In this document: positions 17,811 through 26,703 of the stretch, piece by piece
How the letters are laid out: every line of letters starts with the position of its first letter
Numbering within the stretch: the stretch's first letter is position 1
Assembly (NCBI RefSeq): GCF_903166545.1
Contig: NZ_CAESCH010000001.1
Span: forward strand, 2,112,001 to 2,176,000
Length of the DNA: 64,000 nucleotides
Origin: Metabacillus schmidteae
Lineage (GTDB): Bacteria > Bacillota > Bacilli > Bacillales > Bacillaceae
Direction: 5' to 3'
The notes under the pieces: generated by a model
What the model was told of the DNA's origin: nothing
The model's database searches: none
Seen by the model: the letters and a program-made list of their open reading frames with translations, nothing else
Program-made: the position numbers and the translations under genes

Positions 17811-17835
17811 GTGTTAAATACACGGTGTTATACAC
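17811..17835. repeat. Two tandem small palindromes before queC
   Basis: GTGTTAAATACAC (17811-17823) and GTGTTATACAC (17825-17835) are adjacent dyads with the same GTGT/ACAC arms, about 30 nt before the queC ATG, after the riboswitch terminator. Operator or mRNA hairpins; unassigned. Confidence 0.4.
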
Positions 17836-17864
17836 GTAAGATATTGAAGAAGGGAACGGTTTAA

Positions 17865-18527
17865 ATGAAAAATGAAAAAGCAGTTGTTGTTTTTAGTGGT
17901 GGACAAGATAGCACAACTTGTTTGTTTTGGGCTTTAAAGCAGTTTAAGGAAGTTGTGGCTGTAACATTCAATTATAATCAACGACATAGCTTAGAAATAG
18001 AGGTTGCTCAATCTATTGCGAAGGAATTAGGGGTTCAACATCATATTCTAGATATGTCCTTATTAAATCAGTTAGCTCCTAATGCATTAACAAGAGAGGA
18101 TATTAAGATTGAACAAAAGGAAGGAGAACTTCCTTCAACCTTTGTTCCAGGTCGTAATCTTTTGTTCTTATCGTTCGCAACTATTTTAGCAAATCAAATC
18201 GGGGCAAAACATATTGTAACAGGCGTTTGTGAAACTGATTTTAGCGGCTATCCTGATTGTCGTGATGCCTTTGTAAAATCTTGTAATGTGACGTTAAATC
18301 TAGCTTTAGATCGTCCGTTTGTTATTCATACTCCACTCATGTGGATTAATAAAGCAGAGACATGGAAAATGGCTGATGAGCTTGGTGTTCTGGACTTTGT
18401 ACGTAATAAGACACTAACATGCTATAACGGAATTATTGCTGAAGGTTGTGGAGAATGCCCTGCATGTGAATTGCGTCAGAAAGGTCTTGATGAGTACTTG
18501 GCAGATAGTGAGGTGAATAAGCAATGA
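17865..18527 (+). CDS. queC: 7-cyano-7-deazaguanine synthase QueC
   Basis: 220 residues. PP-loop [14 protein letters not shown] near residues 7-20 binds ATP. The C-terminal zinc-binding cysteines are [19 protein letters not shown]. It converts 7-carboxy-7-deazaguanine to preQ0 with ATP and ammonia. First gene of queCDEF; its end overlaps queD by four bases. Length is usual for the family. Controlled by the upstream preQ1 riboswitch. Confidence 0.97.
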   Translation: MKNEKAVVVFSGGQDSTTCLFWALKQFKEVVAVTFNYNQRHSLEIEVAQSIAKELGVQHHILDMSLLNQLAPNALTREDIKIEQKEGELPSTFVPGRNLLFLSFATILANQIGAKHIVTGVCETDFSGYPDCRDAFVKSCNVTLNLALDRPFVIHTPLMWINKAETWKMADELGVLDFVRNKTLTCYNGIIAEGCGECPACELRQKGLDEYLADSEVNKQ

Positions 18528-18967
18528 TGCAACAAATCTATCCTCAAGTTCAGCATCCTTACGAATTCGAATTAAATAAGGATATGCATATTGCTGCAGC
18601 ACACTATATTCCACATGAGGATGCAGGAAAATGTCAAAAAGTTCACGGTCATACGTATTTTGTTAACATTACCATAGCTGGTGATGAACTTGATGAGTCT
18701 GGTTTTTTAGTGAATTTTGCTTCATTAAAAAAATTAATTCATAACCGTTTTGACCATTCTCTATTAAATGATCATACTGAACTTTTTTCGGATAAGGATT
18801 CGAATTATTTTCCCACAACTGAAGGAATGGCTAGGGCAATTTATGAAGTAATACAAAAAGATTTGGATACAAAAGAAAATAAACCTAAATGTGTTCAAGT
18901 TTTTGTTAGAGAAACACCAACTAGCTATGTTGTGTTCCGCCCGAAACGTAAGGAGGGACGTGCGTGA
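18524..18967 (+). CDS. queD: 6-carboxytetrahydropterin synthase QueD
   Basis: 147 residues of the T-fold PTPS family. Zinc histidines are in [11 protein letters not shown] and [11 protein letters not shown], and the catalytic Cys is in GKCQKVHG. It makes 6-carboxytetrahydropterin from dihydroneopterin triphosphate, the second step toward preQ0 after GTP cyclohydrolase (not in this window). It overlaps queC and queE by four bases each, so translation is coupled. SD GAGGTG lies in the end of queC. Confidence 0.96.
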   Translation: MMQQIYPQVQHPYEFELNKDMHIAAAHYIPHEDAGKCQKVHGHTYFVNITIAGDELDESGFLVNFASLKKLIHNRFDHSLLNDHTELFSDKDSNYFPTTEGMARAIYEVIQKDLDTKENKPKCVQVFVRETPTSYVVFRPKRKEGRA

Positions 18968-19692
18968 AAAAAGTACCGGTATTAGAAATATTCGGTCCAA
19001 CCATTCAAGGTGAAGGAATGGTTATTGGACAAAAAACAATGTTTGTTCGTACTGCTGGATGTGATTATTCATGCAGCTGGTGTGATTCAGCCTTTACATG
19101 GGATGGATCAGCGAAAGATGATATTAGACAAATGTCTGCAGAAGAGATTTGGTCTGAGTTGGTTGAATTAGGAAGAGATCGCTTTTCACATGTCACCATT
19201 TCAGGGGGAAATCCAGCTCTTTTAGGAAATCTTCAAGAGCTTATTTCTTTACTAAAAGATAATGGAAAGAGAATTGCGATTGAGACACAAGGCAGTCGTT
19301 ATCAAGAATGGTTAAAGCAAATAGATGATTTAACCATTTCCCCAAAGCCGCCAAGCTCTGGAATGAACACAGATTTTGATAAGCTTGATCACATCATTCA
19401 TGAGTTAACGGAAGTAGAAACTTCTCAGTCTATTAGTTTAAAAGTCGTTGTGTTTAACGAACAAGATCTTCAGTATGCCAAAAATGTTTATAAACGTTAC
19501 CCGAAAATCCCATTATACCTGCAGGTAGGAAATGATGATGTTCATGGTATTGATACAGATCATCTTGTTCAACATTTACTAAAGAAATATGAGTGGTTAA
19601 TTGATCAAGTGATTGCAGACTCAGAGTTAAATACAGTACGAGTATTACCACAGCTTCATACATTAGTTTGGGGAAACAAACGTGGCGTGTAA
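18964..19692 (+). CDS. queE: 7-carboxy-7-deazaguanine synthase QueE
   Basis: 242 residues, a compact radical SAM enzyme. The cluster motif is TAGCDYSCSWCDSAF (CxxxCxxC) with GPTIQGEG ahead and TISGGNPAL as the SAM-binding GGE-like block. It rearranges carboxytetrahydropterin to 7-carboxy-7-deazaguanine with Mg2+. Starts with GTG (18964), SD GGAGG seven bases upstream, overlapping queD. Confidence 0.96.
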   Translation: MKKVPVLEIFGPTIQGEGMVIGQKTMFVRTAGCDYSCSWCDSAFTWDGSAKDDIRQMSAEEIWSELVELGRDRFSHVTISGGNPALLGNLQELISLLKDNGKRIAIETQGSRYQEWLKQIDDLTISPKPPSSGMNTDFDKLDHIIHELTEVETSQSISLKVVVFNEQDLQYAKNVYKRYPKIPLYLQVGNDDVHGIDTDHLVQHLLKKYEWLIDQVIADSELNTVRVLPQLHTLVWGNKRGV

Positions 19693-19716
19693 CAAAAAAT
19701 GTAAGGAGGCCATATT

Positions 19717-20214
19717 ATGGCAGGAAGAAAAAACGAAGAATTAAAAGATGTTACATTATTAGGAAATCAAGGGGTTAAATACTTGTTCGAGTATTCTCCT
19801 GATATTCTGGAATCCTTTGATAACAAACACCCAAATCGTGATTATTTTGTTAAATTTAATTGTCCGGAATTTACATCATTATGTCCGATAACAAATCAAC
19901 CGGATTTTGCTACAATTTATATTAGCTATATTCCTGACGAAAAAATGGTTGAGAGTAAATCGTTAAAGTTATATCTATTCAGCTTCAGAAACCACGGTGA
20001 TTTTCATGAAGATTGCATGAATATTATTATGAATGATCTAATTGAATTAATGGAACCACGCTACATTGAAGTGTGGGGGAAATTTACTCCGCGCGGCGGG
20101 ATTTCGATTGATCCTTACACAAACTACGGAAAACCCGGAACAAAATATGAGGAAATGGCACAATACCGTTTAATGAATCATGATTTGTATCCGGAGACGG
20201 TAGATAATAGATAA
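19717..20214 (+). CDS. queF: NADPH-dependent preQ0 reductase QueF
   Basis: 165 residues, the short unimodular QueF. Catalytic Cys56 is in [14 protein letters not shown] with the conserved Asp, and the QueF signature [20 protein letters not shown] binds NADPH and substrate. It reduces the nitrile of preQ0 to preQ1, the ligand of the riboswitch upstream. Its C-terminus (LYPETVDNR) is the normal end of the family, so the IS element that begins six bases after the stop has not truncated it. Confidence 0.97.
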   Translation: MAGRKNEELKDVTLLGNQGVKYLFEYSPDILESFDNKHPNRDYFVKFNCPEFTSLCPITNQPDFATIYISYIPDEKMVESKSLKLYLFSFRNHGDFHEDCMNIIMNDLIELMEPRYIEVWGKFTPRGGISIDPYTNYGKPGTKYEEMAQYRLMNHDLYPETVDNR

Positions 20215-20220
20215 GAAAAA

Positions 20221-20240
20221 GATGAGGCTGGGACATAACT
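20221..20240 (+). repeat. IS terminal inverted repeat, left
   Basis: GATGAGGCTGGGACATAA; matches the right end over 15 bases. Confidence 0.85.
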
Positions 20241-20253
20241 AGCTTCAAATAGT

Positions 20254-20293
20254 GAGAAAGGTGAATTTGAGGATACTCAAATTCACCTTTCTC
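20254..20293. terminator. Perfect hairpin inside the left IS end
   Basis: 18-bp perfect inverted repeat beginning GAGAAAGGTGAATTTGAG, with loop GATA. It lies downstream of the transposase stop and may end its mRNA, though no strong T run follows. Confidence 0.6.
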
Positions 20294-20321
20294 TATTTAT
20301 GAGGAAAATTCTTCTATTACC

Positions 20322-21890
20322 TTAGTTGTTGGCAGTGAATTTTCTTAAATTCACTGCCATTAACGCGAGTCCCATTTCGTTTTCAACCTTCGGTTTTCCT
20401 CGTACCGAAAATCGAGTGAAACGCAAATTGGCCTTCAAGAATCCAAAAACTGGTTCCACATCGATTTTACGTTTTCGATAGATGGCACTCGTTTCTTCTT
20501 CTGAAAGCTTCACTCTTACATATTCTTTTTGCTGTTCCCATTTTTCATTCACCATTATTTTTCGATTGTTACCTTCTTTTGCTTTTGTACATGATGAACG
20601 GAATGGGCATCCTGTACAGTCCTCAGATTCATAGATTTTATAATTCCGTTTGAAGCCTGTACGGTTATTACGGACAGAATGATATTGAAATTCAAGGCGT
20701 TTCTGATTAGGGCATGTATATGTATCTGTTTCCTCATCATACTGCCAGTTGTCGGGATTAAATTTGTTTTGTTTGTGCTTTTTCTTTTGTTCTTTCAAAT
20801 ACATATTATACGTAATAAGTGCTTCTCGTTTTCTGTTCAAAAGGATATCATTATAGTTTTGTTCACTACCATAACCTGCATCTGCGACAAGGTGTTTTGG
20901 CAACTCGAAATAATGCTGCTCAATCTCATCTAGAAATGGAATTAACGTATGCGTATCTGTTGGGTTAGAAAATAAACTATAGGCAAGCGAGTATTGACCT
21001 TCCGTGGCGATTTGTACATTATAACCTGCCTTCAATTGTCCATTTTTCATATAATCGTCTTTCATTCGCATAAATGTTGCTTCTGGATCTGTTTTAGAAT
21101 AGCTATTCCGCGCACCAAGGATTTCAAGGTCTTGTTGGTATTTCTTTTTTCTCATGACAAAATCAATCAACTGTTTACGGATTTGTTTTGGATATTTACG
21201 ATCATTTCTTAAAGCTTTTCGTTCTGTAACGTCTGACGATGCTTCAATTTGTTTATCATATGCGGTTACGACATCGTCCACTTTTTGAACAACTTCAGTG
21301 AGCTCTTCTAATGATAACTGTTCATCGCTTTCACGTTCAATTTCAGGTATGATTTCGTTCTCAAGTAGCTCATGGTATAGCTGGTTTGACTTTTCAATTA
21401 AACTTTGATGATATTTCTCAACCGATTTCTTCCAGACAAACGTAAATTTATTCGCATTCGCTTCAATCTTTGTACCATCGATAAAAATCGCTTCTTGATC
21501 GATAAGTTTTTCTTCAATTAATTGACAACGGAATTGGACGAAACACTGGCGAATTAATTCTTTCACTTCTGGTTGAACACGGAATCGGTTGATTGTACGG
21601 TAGCTGGGTTCATATCCTTGAGCTAACCACATCATACGGATACTGTCTTTTAATAGGGATTCAATTTTACGTCCTGAAAAAACAGATTGTGAGTAGGCGC
21701 ATAAGATAATTTTTAGCATCATGCGTGGATGATAGGCAGGGCAACCCTCATTTCGAAGAAATGGTTCGAACGCTTCATGAGGAATACTTTCAACTAAATG
21801 ATGGACATGGAAGGCGATATCATTTTTTTGTAATTTTACTTCTAAATCTAAAGGCAGAACTAATTGATTCATGGTATAATTTCTAAACAT
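20322..21890 (-). CDS. IS1182-family transposase
   Basis: 522 residues. The N-terminal DUF772-type region (about 20-120; CPAYHPRMMLKIILCAYSQS) precedes a DDE nuclease fold: first Asp in FIDGTKIEANANKF, second in HLVADAGYGSE, Glu near the C-terminus in EPVFGFLKANLRFTRFS. A CxxCxxxxxC-like cluster (CTGCPFRSSC) sits in the insertion before the Glu. ATG follows AAGAAGGG. No frameshift or stop is visible, so the copy is probably active. Length is normal for IS1182 transposases. Confidence 0.93.
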   Translation of the reverse strand: MFRNYTMNQLVLPLDLEVKLQKNDIAFHVHHLVESIPHEAFEPFLRNEGCPAYHPRMMLKIILCAYSQSVFSGRKIESLLKDSIRMMWLAQGYEPSYRTINRFRVQPEVKELIRQCFVQFRCQLIEEKLIDQEAIFIDGTKIEANANKFTFVWKKSVEKYHQSLIEKSNQLYHELLENEIIPEIERESDEQLSLEELTEVVQKVDDVVTAYDKQIEASSDVTERKALRNDRKYPKQIRKQLIDFVMRKKKYQQDLEILGARNSYSKTDPEATFMRMKDDYMKNGQLKAGYNVQIATEGQYSLAYSLFSNPTDTHTLIPFLDEIEQHYFELPKHLVADAGYGSEQNYNDILLNRKREALITYNMYLKEQKKKHKQNKFNPDNWQYDEETDTYTCPNQKRLEFQYHSVRNNRTGFKRNYKIYESEDCTGCPFRSSCTKAKEGNNRKIMVNEKWEQQKEYVRVKLSEEETSAIYRKRKIDVEPVFGFLKANLRFTRFSVRGKPKVENEMGLALMAVNLRKFTANN

Positions 21891-21970
21891 AAGGACCCTT
21901 CTTTCGGATGAAATTTTGTGTGGTAACTTTATTTTATCAGAAGTGGTCCTTATTTTTATTCAAAAAAATC

Positions 21971-22013
21971 AAAGCCGGTGAAATTTTACTCGTCGTAAAA
22001 TTTCACCGGCTTT
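21971..22013. terminator. Perfect hairpin inside the right IS end
   Basis: 19-bp perfect inverted repeat beginning AAAGCCGGTGAAATTTTAC with a five-base loop. T runs follow on both strands. On the minus strand it stands before the transposase gene and would block outside transcription from entering it. Confidence 0.8.
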
Positions 22014-22030
22014 TTCATTTCAGAGTGGGT

Positions 22031-22047
22031 TTTGTCCCAGCCTCATC
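22031..22047 (-). repeat. IS terminal inverted repeat, right
   Basis: Minus strand GATGAGGCTGGGACAAA, the partner of the left repeat. Confidence 0.85.
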
Positions 22048-22247
22048 TTTTTTTATGATGCAAATTATAATAGTATTGCTTTGTTAAAATCTTTAAATCT
22101 GAATTATTAATAGCTTGAGCAAACTGGTTTTCTCCAATGGGACTTGAGGAAAAGCCAAGTTTTTCTGAAAAATTTTTAAGCATACCATATAAATTTAATA
22201 ATAAAATAAATATAAGTAAAGACGTGATTTATTACGGAGGTGCCAAA

Positions 22248-22424
22248 TTGGAATTCCATGAAGCTGCTAAACTGCGAAATGAATGGGTGAAAAAGAATAG
22301 CAAAGAATGCGATCACCCAAAAATTGAACAGCGCTATTTAGGAGAATATGCTGGTGATTATGCATGCAAAGTATGTGGACAAACTTTTTTGTCTCCTCTA
22401 CCTGAATCTAAAGGTGAAAAATAA
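22248..22424 (+). CDS. Small zinc-ribbon-like protein (58 aa), unknown
   Basis: TTG 22248 is chosen because GGAGGTG stands six bases upstream; the open frame extends 37 codons further back without an SD. The protein begins (L)EFHEAAKLRNEWVKKN and carries CDH...C-x2-C (ECDHPKIEQ and DYACKVCGQTF), a likely single zinc site. Function unknown. It lies just beyond the IS1182 right end and is followed by a bidirectional terminator. Confidence 0.65.
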   Translation: MEFHEAAKLRNEWVKKNSKECDHPKIEQRYLGEYAGDYACKVCGQTFLSPLPESKGEK

Positions 22425-22460
22425 AACGAGAAGGATTAATTATCCTTCTCGTTGTTTTTT
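22425..22460. terminator. Bidirectional terminator
   Basis: AACGAGAAGGAT, loop AATT, ATCCTTCTCGTT, then a T run, between the zinc-ribbon gene and ykvS. Confidence 0.88.
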
Positions 22461-22461
22461 A

Positions 22462-22650
22462 TTAAGAAAATGAATCTTTGATAATTTTATAGTTTTTATG
22501 ATTGACAACCGTACGTCTATCAAGATCTAAATCATGAAAGTTCTCCATATATGTTAAATCAACAATAACGGAATTTTCATTTACTTTCTCAACAACACCT
22601 GTTAATCCATCTTTAAATTCAATGATACTGCCAACTTTAGCGATCTTCAT
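22462..22650 (-). CDS. ykvS: DUF2187 family protein YkvS
   Basis: 62 residues, a small KOW/SH3-like beta protein: KVGSIIEFKDGLTGVVEKVNENSVIVDLT, then TVVNHKNYKII, as in B. subtilis YkvS. Function unknown; related proteins bind other factors through this fold. The gene is in the same neighbourhood as in B. subtilis (between the que genes and ykvT). ATG is preceded by GGAG at 10-nt distance. Confidence 0.82.
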   Translation of the reverse strand: MKIAKVGSIIEFKDGLTGVVEKVNENSVIVDLTYMENFHDLDLDRRTVVNHKNYKIIKDSFS

Positions 22651-22875
22651 TGCCTCGCTCCTTTACATATTCTTCTACGATTAGACCTTTTTTCTCTCTC
22701 TATCTAATCATTTACGTATACGCTTAACGCCGTGAGCCAATGGCGCTAATAAAAAATAGATAATCTCTATTAGAATTATTTAACACTATTTTTTTTCGTA
22801 AGTAAAGCGTTTTTACTTAGTTTTTCAAATTTATGACAAATATCTATTGAGTTCACATGGTAAGGAGGAGTGTTA

Positions 22876-22932
22876 ATGTTTACTAGTATTCAAGAACTGA
22901 TCGCAAGCTTGATTTATGTTATATTAACATAA
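22876..22932 (+). CDS. Tiny hydrophobic peptide (18 aa)
   Basis: ATG 22876 follows TAAGGAGGAG with excellent spacing and opens MFTSIQELIASLIYVILT, a short amphipathic/hydrophobic peptide, ending 25 nt before the patatin gene. It could be a leader peptide or a tiny membrane peptide. The SD is stronger than those of many real genes here, but no family is known. Confidence 0.4.
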   Translation: MFTSIQELIASLIYVILT

Positions 22933-22957
22933 GAGTTCAATCAAAGGAGCGTTCTGC

Positions 22958-23815
22958 ATGAAAGATACAGGTTTAGTATTAGAAGGTGGAGGCATGCGAG
23001 GAATATACACAGCTGGTGTTTTAGAGGTTTTTATGGAACAGGATTTGTATGTTCCATATGTTATAGGTGTATCAGCTGGTGCATGCTTTGGCGCTTCTTA
23101 TTTATCGAGACAAAAAGGGAGAAATCGGAAGGTAAATATAGATTATGTAACACATCCAAAATATTTATCTCTTCAAAATTATGTTAAGCATCGGCAATTA
23201 TTTGGAATGGATTTTATTTTTGATGAAATTCCTAATTCACTTGTTCCATTTGATTATGACACTTTTTATAAAGGGGCAGAGGAATTCGTTATAACGGCAA
23301 CTGATTGTAAAACAGGTCTGCCTGTTTATTACAATAAACTAGACTATGGAAATGAAATGTTAACTGTTATCCGTGCATCAAGTTCATTACCTTTTATTGC
23401 TCCTATAGTAGAATATAAAGGGAAACAATTATTAGATGGAGGAATCACTGATTCTGTTCCTATTAAAAAAGCAGAAGAGGATGGTAATAAACGTAATATT
23501 GTTGTGCTAACAAGAGAAGAATCTTATTTGAAGAAAAAATCTAACATTAGTTGGGTATTAAATAAAACGTACCGTAAGTATCCTAAATTAATAGAAGCAA
23601 TCTTAACTCGATATAAAATGTACAATGATACTATTGAACATATTAAGGAACAAGAAAAAAAAGGAAAAGTCTTTGTGATTAGACCGAGCTCAGCTTTGAA
23701 AGTCGGAAGAATTGAAAGAAATCAACAAAAACTTGAAGAATTATATTCAATTGGTATGGAAGATGCAAAGAAGGAATTTAATCGTCTGGAAGAGTGGTTA
23801 AAAACAACCAACTAA
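22958..23815 (+). CDS. Patatin-like phospholipase
   Basis: 285 residues. All patatin elements are present: oxyanion loop LEGGGMRGIYTAGVLE (residues 8-23), nucleophile elbow GVSAGA (Ser about 40), and catalytic Asp in LLDGGITDSVP. It is closest in layout to the YjjU/RssA-like bacterial group. A cytosolic serine acylhydrolase; natural lipid unknown. ATG follows AAAGGAG. It lies after a possible 18-codon peptide and before a small conserved-looking gene. Confidence 0.9.
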   Translation: MKDTGLVLEGGGMRGIYTAGVLEVFMEQDLYVPYVIGVSAGACFGASYLSRQKGRNRKVNIDYVTHPKYLSLQNYVKHRQLFGMDFIFDEIPNSLVPFDYDTFYKGAEEFVITATDCKTGLPVYYNKLDYGNEMLTVIRASSSLPFIAPIVEYKGKQLLDGGITDSVPIKKAEEDGNKRNIVVLTREESYLKKKSNISWVLNKTYRKYPKLIEAILTRYKMYNDTIEHIKEQEKKGKVFVIRPSSALKVGRIERNQQKLEELYSIGMEDAKKEFNRLEEWLKTTN

Positions 23816-23888
23816 AACGATCAACTATTCTGAAACAAAATACTCTTTTATAATGAATTTTAAAGTGCTGAATAAGTGAGGGAAAATG

Positions 23889-24083
23889 ATGGATAAGCAA
23901 ATGATCAATGACATTCTAAATCAATTAAGGGATGGAGAGTTACACGAATACTATGTAACAAAAGAGCACTTTTTACCATTTCGTGAGGTTCTTGTAGCAC
24001 GTGAGGATTTTAAGCATTTTCGCGGGATCGCACAACAAGGTGGACATGTTGTCTATCGTTATTTAAATGAGCCGAGAAGTTAG
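23889..24083 (+). CDS. Small conserved-looking protein (64 aa), unknown
   Basis: ATG 23889 is six bases after GAGGG; the ATG one codon earlier is only three bases away. The protein is MDKQMINDILNQLRDGEL..., followed by YYVTKEHFLPFREVLV and FKHFRGIAQQGGHVVYRY. The FRGIAQQGGxVxY block looks strongly constrained, suggesting a real family, but I do not know its function. The stop codon lies inside the terminator stem. Confidence 0.7.
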   Translation: MDKQMINDILNQLRDGELHEYYVTKEHFLPFREVLVAREDFKHFRGIAQQGGHVVYRYLNEPRS

Positions 24084-24108
24084 TTAACCAACTTCTTGGC
24101 TCTTTTTT
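24071..24108 (+). terminator. Terminator overlapping the gene end
   Basis: GCCGAGAAGTT and AACTTCTTGGC with an eight-base loop, then CTTTTTTT; the TAG stop is in the loop. Confidence 0.88.
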
Positions 24109-24475
24109 TCGTAGTATCATATTTGTGTTCTTTTTATAGATAAGTAAAACTTTGGATGTTTTAGAGAGCATATTTTATTTTTGGGATAAAAAAATGAGCA
24201 GATCAAACTATTTTTTTTCAAAGATAGAGGATAAAAAACTGACTGACACCAAAGCTATTTCAATAATTATAGTGAAAAAATTAAGAGTGCTGGGTCTTTT
24301 TTAATAGTTAGTAATTGTGATTAAAGGAGGGTTACTTATTTTTTGTCCGTAAGACAATTTTTAACTTATGGAATGTCTACCAGATTTTGAGGGGTGATAT
24401 AGAGAAGTGTTCCTGTTAGGCTTGTGTATGTAGCCAAGAGAACGCATGAAAAACCTGAGGGAGGATAAAATTTAT
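24109..24475 (+). other. Intergenic region upstream of ykvT
   Basis: AT-rich and without a supported gene. A weak hairpin GTTC...GAAC with inner GGCT/AGCC (about 24408-24444) lies just before ykvT. It does not match the c-di-AMP (ydaO) riboswitch. No promoter with both boxes was convincing. Confidence 0.4.
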
Positions 24476-25078
24476 ATGAAGAAAACGATCATAAAACTTG
24501 TTGCTGTTTCAACATTAGCTTTATCGCTTGTAGCGATTACAGCTCCACAATCAAAAGCTAATGCTGCAACAACACATCAAGTAAAATCAGGTGATACATT
24601 TTGGATCATCGGTAAAAAGTATGGAGTACCTGTTAAAACGTTAAAGTCAACAAATAATAAAACTTCAAATTTATTATTTGTAGGGGAAAAGTTAGTTATC
24701 CCTCAAAGTGTAACAACGTCTGAGATGGATTTATTAGCAAGACTTGTTCATGCAGAAGCTAAAGGCGAGCCGTTTGCCGGGAAAGTTGCGGTTGCGTCTG
24801 TTGTATTAAACCGTGTTGATAGTTCATTGTTTCCAAATGATATAAAGAGTGTTATCTATCAAAAAGACCAAGGCTATTATGCATTTACTCCTGTTCAAAA
24901 TGGAACAATTAATCAAATTGCGGATGCATCTGCAAAAGCAGCTGTGAAAGAAGCATTAGCATTTAGGGGAATGGGAAAAGGCTCACTGTATTTTTATAAT
25001 CCGAAAACAGCAACAAGCACTTGGATTACCTCACGAGAAGTGACGATAACCATCGGTGATCATCGTTTTGCAAAATAA
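24476..25078 (+). CDS. ykvT: LysM plus SleB-type cell-wall hydrolase YkvT
   Basis: 200 residues: signal peptide (MKKTIIKLVAVSTLALSLVA..., cleavage near ANAATTHQ), one LysM repeat (HQVKSGDTFWIIGKKYGV to GEKLVIPQ), then a hydrolase_2/SleB domain (LLARLVHAEAKGEPFAGKVA with the catalytic Glu, to the end). A lytic-transglycosylase-like enzyme acting on spore cortex or cell-wall peptidoglycan. ATG 24476 follows GAGGGAGGA; an ATG ten codons earlier has no SD. In B. subtilis ykvT is near ykvU and stoA, as here. Confidence 0.88.
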   Translation: MKKTIIKLVAVSTLALSLVAITAPQSKANAATTHQVKSGDTFWIIGKKYGVPVKTLKSTNNKTSNLLFVGEKLVIPQSVTTSEMDLLARLVHAEAKGEPFAGKVAVASVVLNRVDSSLFPNDIKSVIYQKDQGYYAFTPVQNGTINQIADASAKAAVKEALAFRGMGKGSLYFYNPKTATSTWITSREVTITIGDHRFAK

Positions 25079-25088
25079 TTATGATGCT

Positions 25089-25120
25089 AAAGGAGTACCT
25101 TATAAGGTGCTCCTTTTTTA
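25089..25120 (+). terminator. ykvT terminator
   Basis: AAAGGAG-T-ACCTTATAAGGT-G-CTCCTTT then TTT. Confidence 0.85.
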
Positions 25121-25204
25121 TTTCTAAAAACCTCATTTGCATAAATATAACAAAAGTTGGAAACCTAAGAAAAACGACTTAAATGGAGCGTGCAAAGTGG
25201 ATAA

Positions 25205-26689
25205 ATGAGCAAAAAAACGTCGGAAAATAACATAGTGCAGGAGTCAATTGTACAAGTTGTCAATAAAATGAAAACGTCTTCTGATTTTATTCAATATTGT
25301 GATAAGAATAACAATGTACAATACTGGTTCTCGTATTTTCGTACATTAGTTGATACGGAGACTCTTCAAAAGAAGGTGATGCCGGCACTAAAAAGTAATC
25401 AATGGAAATCACTTTTGGATTTGAAAAATGCGATTCCAATTGAAGAGATTCTTATAACTACGGATACAAATACGATTAAAGATAAGCTCCTTGATGGATA
25501 TATTCTAGTTACGCTAACAGAATATGGTGTCCATTGTTTACTCATTAAATCAACTCTTAATAAGGCACGTGATGTTTCACTTCCGGAGGTCGAATTTAGT
25601 GTTGTAGGGCCTAAAGAGGCATTTGTAGAAGCGATTGAGTCGAATATAAATTTAATTAGAAAAAGAATTCCGGATGAGAAATTAAGAATACGTGAGCTAC
25701 AGGTAGGGGACCTATCTAAGACAAAAGTAGCCATTTTATGTGTTGAAGGAATTGTTGATGAAGAAAACTTTCGTACAGTTGTACAACGAATAAATGAGAT
25801 TCAATTTGATCAAATAAGCGATAGTTCGTTTATTACTCAGATGATATCGGATAATCACAATTCACCATTTCCTCAGCTTTTAGATACAGAAAGACCTGAC
25901 CGGGTTGCCTCTATTCTAGCTGAAGGAAAAGTTGGTGTCATGGTGGATGGATCGCCACATGTACTAATAGGACCTACAACATTGGTTGAATTCTTTTCAG
26001 CTTTTGATGATTATTTTTACAATTGGGTAAATGCGTCATTTATACGAATGGTTAGGTTATTTGCAGTTGCATTTTCTATTTTAATTACACCTATCTATGT
26101 TGCAGCTTTATCGTATCATTATGAATTAATACCTAATGACTTATTAAATACCCTTATTTCATCTCGACGAGAGGTTCCATTACCTCCATTACTTGAGGCT
26201 CTTTTTTTAGAATTAACTATTGAATTATTACGTGAAGCAGGAGCCAGACTTCCGACAAAGGTTGGTCAAACGATTGGTATCGTTGGAGGGATTGTAATCG
26301 GTACTGCCTCCGTAGAAGCAGGGTTAACAAGTAATATTTTACTTATTATTGTGGCCTTATCAGCACTTGCATCGTTTACGACCCCAATTTATGCAATGGG
26401 CAACACGATTCGAATGCTAAGATTCCCGTTTCTGTTGTTTGCTGAGTGGTTAGGATTATTAGGGATAGTACTATGTTTTTGTTTTTTAATGACACACTTG
26501 TTGAGGCTAACTTCACTGGGAAGACCTTTTTTAGAACCAATCTATCCACCTAGAACAGCTGATATGAAAGATTCATTAATTCGTTTACCATTTTCATTAA
26601 TGTCAAAACGACCTCAACAATTGCGGCCTGAAAAGCCAATTCGATTTTCAGCTAAAAAAGCAAGAAAAAACAAAGACATTGATGAATAA
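25205..26689 (+). CDS. Spore germination receptor A subunit (GerA/GerKA family)
   Basis: 494 residues. A soluble N-terminal half (about 1-250) carries the family blocks SSDFIQYCDKNN and GKVGVMVDGSPHVLIGPTTL. Five TM helices follow, including FIRMVRLFAVAFSILITPIY and LTIELLREAGARLPTKVGQT. It forms the inner-membrane germinant receptor with the B and C subunits encoded next, in the order A-B-C. It starts near GTGGATAA with a weak SD. Typical expression is sigma-G in the forespore; no clear sigma-G promoter was found. The triggering nutrient cannot be predicted. Confidence 0.93.
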   Translation: MSKKTSENNIVQESIVQVVNKMKTSSDFIQYCDKNNNVQYWFSYFRTLVDTETLQKKVMPALKSNQWKSLLDLKNAIPIEEILITTDTNTIKDKLLDGYILVTLTEYGVHCLLIKSTLNKARDVSLPEVEFSVVGPKEAFVEAIESNINLIRKRIPDEKLRIRELQVGDLSKTKVAILCVEGIVDEENFRTVVQRINEIQFDQISDSSFITQMISDNHNSPFPQLLDTERPDRVASILAEGKVGVMVDGSPHVLIGPTTLVEFFSAFDDYFYNWVNASFIRMVRLFAVAFSILITPIYVAALSYHYELIPNDLLNTLISSRREVPLPPLLEALFLELTIELLREAGARLPTKVGQTIGIVGGIVIGTASVEAGLTSNILLIIVALSALASFTTPIYAMGNTIRMLRFPFLLFAEWLGLLGIVLCFCFLMTHLLRLTSLGRPFLEPIYPPRTADMKDSLIRLPFSLMSKRPQQLRPEKPIRFSAKKARKNKDIDE

Positions 26690-26703
26690 GTGAGGTGAGT
26701 ACC

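Larger units (their letters stand above)
20221..22047. mobile_element. IS1182-family insertion sequence, intact
   Basis: 1.83 kb, bounded by inverted repeats GATGAGGCTGGGACA at both ends; the match extends outward by five A/T bases into the flanks. It carries one intact transposase gene on the minus strand. Each end also holds a long perfect hairpin (20254-20293 and 21971-22013). No direct target duplication could be recognised, partly because both flanks are homopolymeric A/T. It sits between queF and a small zinc-ribbon gene. Confidence 0.9.

Noticed and set aside
22137..22247. N-terminal 37 codons of the frame containing the zinc-ribbon gene
   Set aside because: No SD at its start, whereas GGAGGTG directs initiation at TTG 22248.
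24240..24475. Possible c-di-AMP (ydaO) riboswitch before the cell-wall hydrolase ykvT
   Set aside because: Only scattered G-rich fragments agree; the conserved core blocks are missing.
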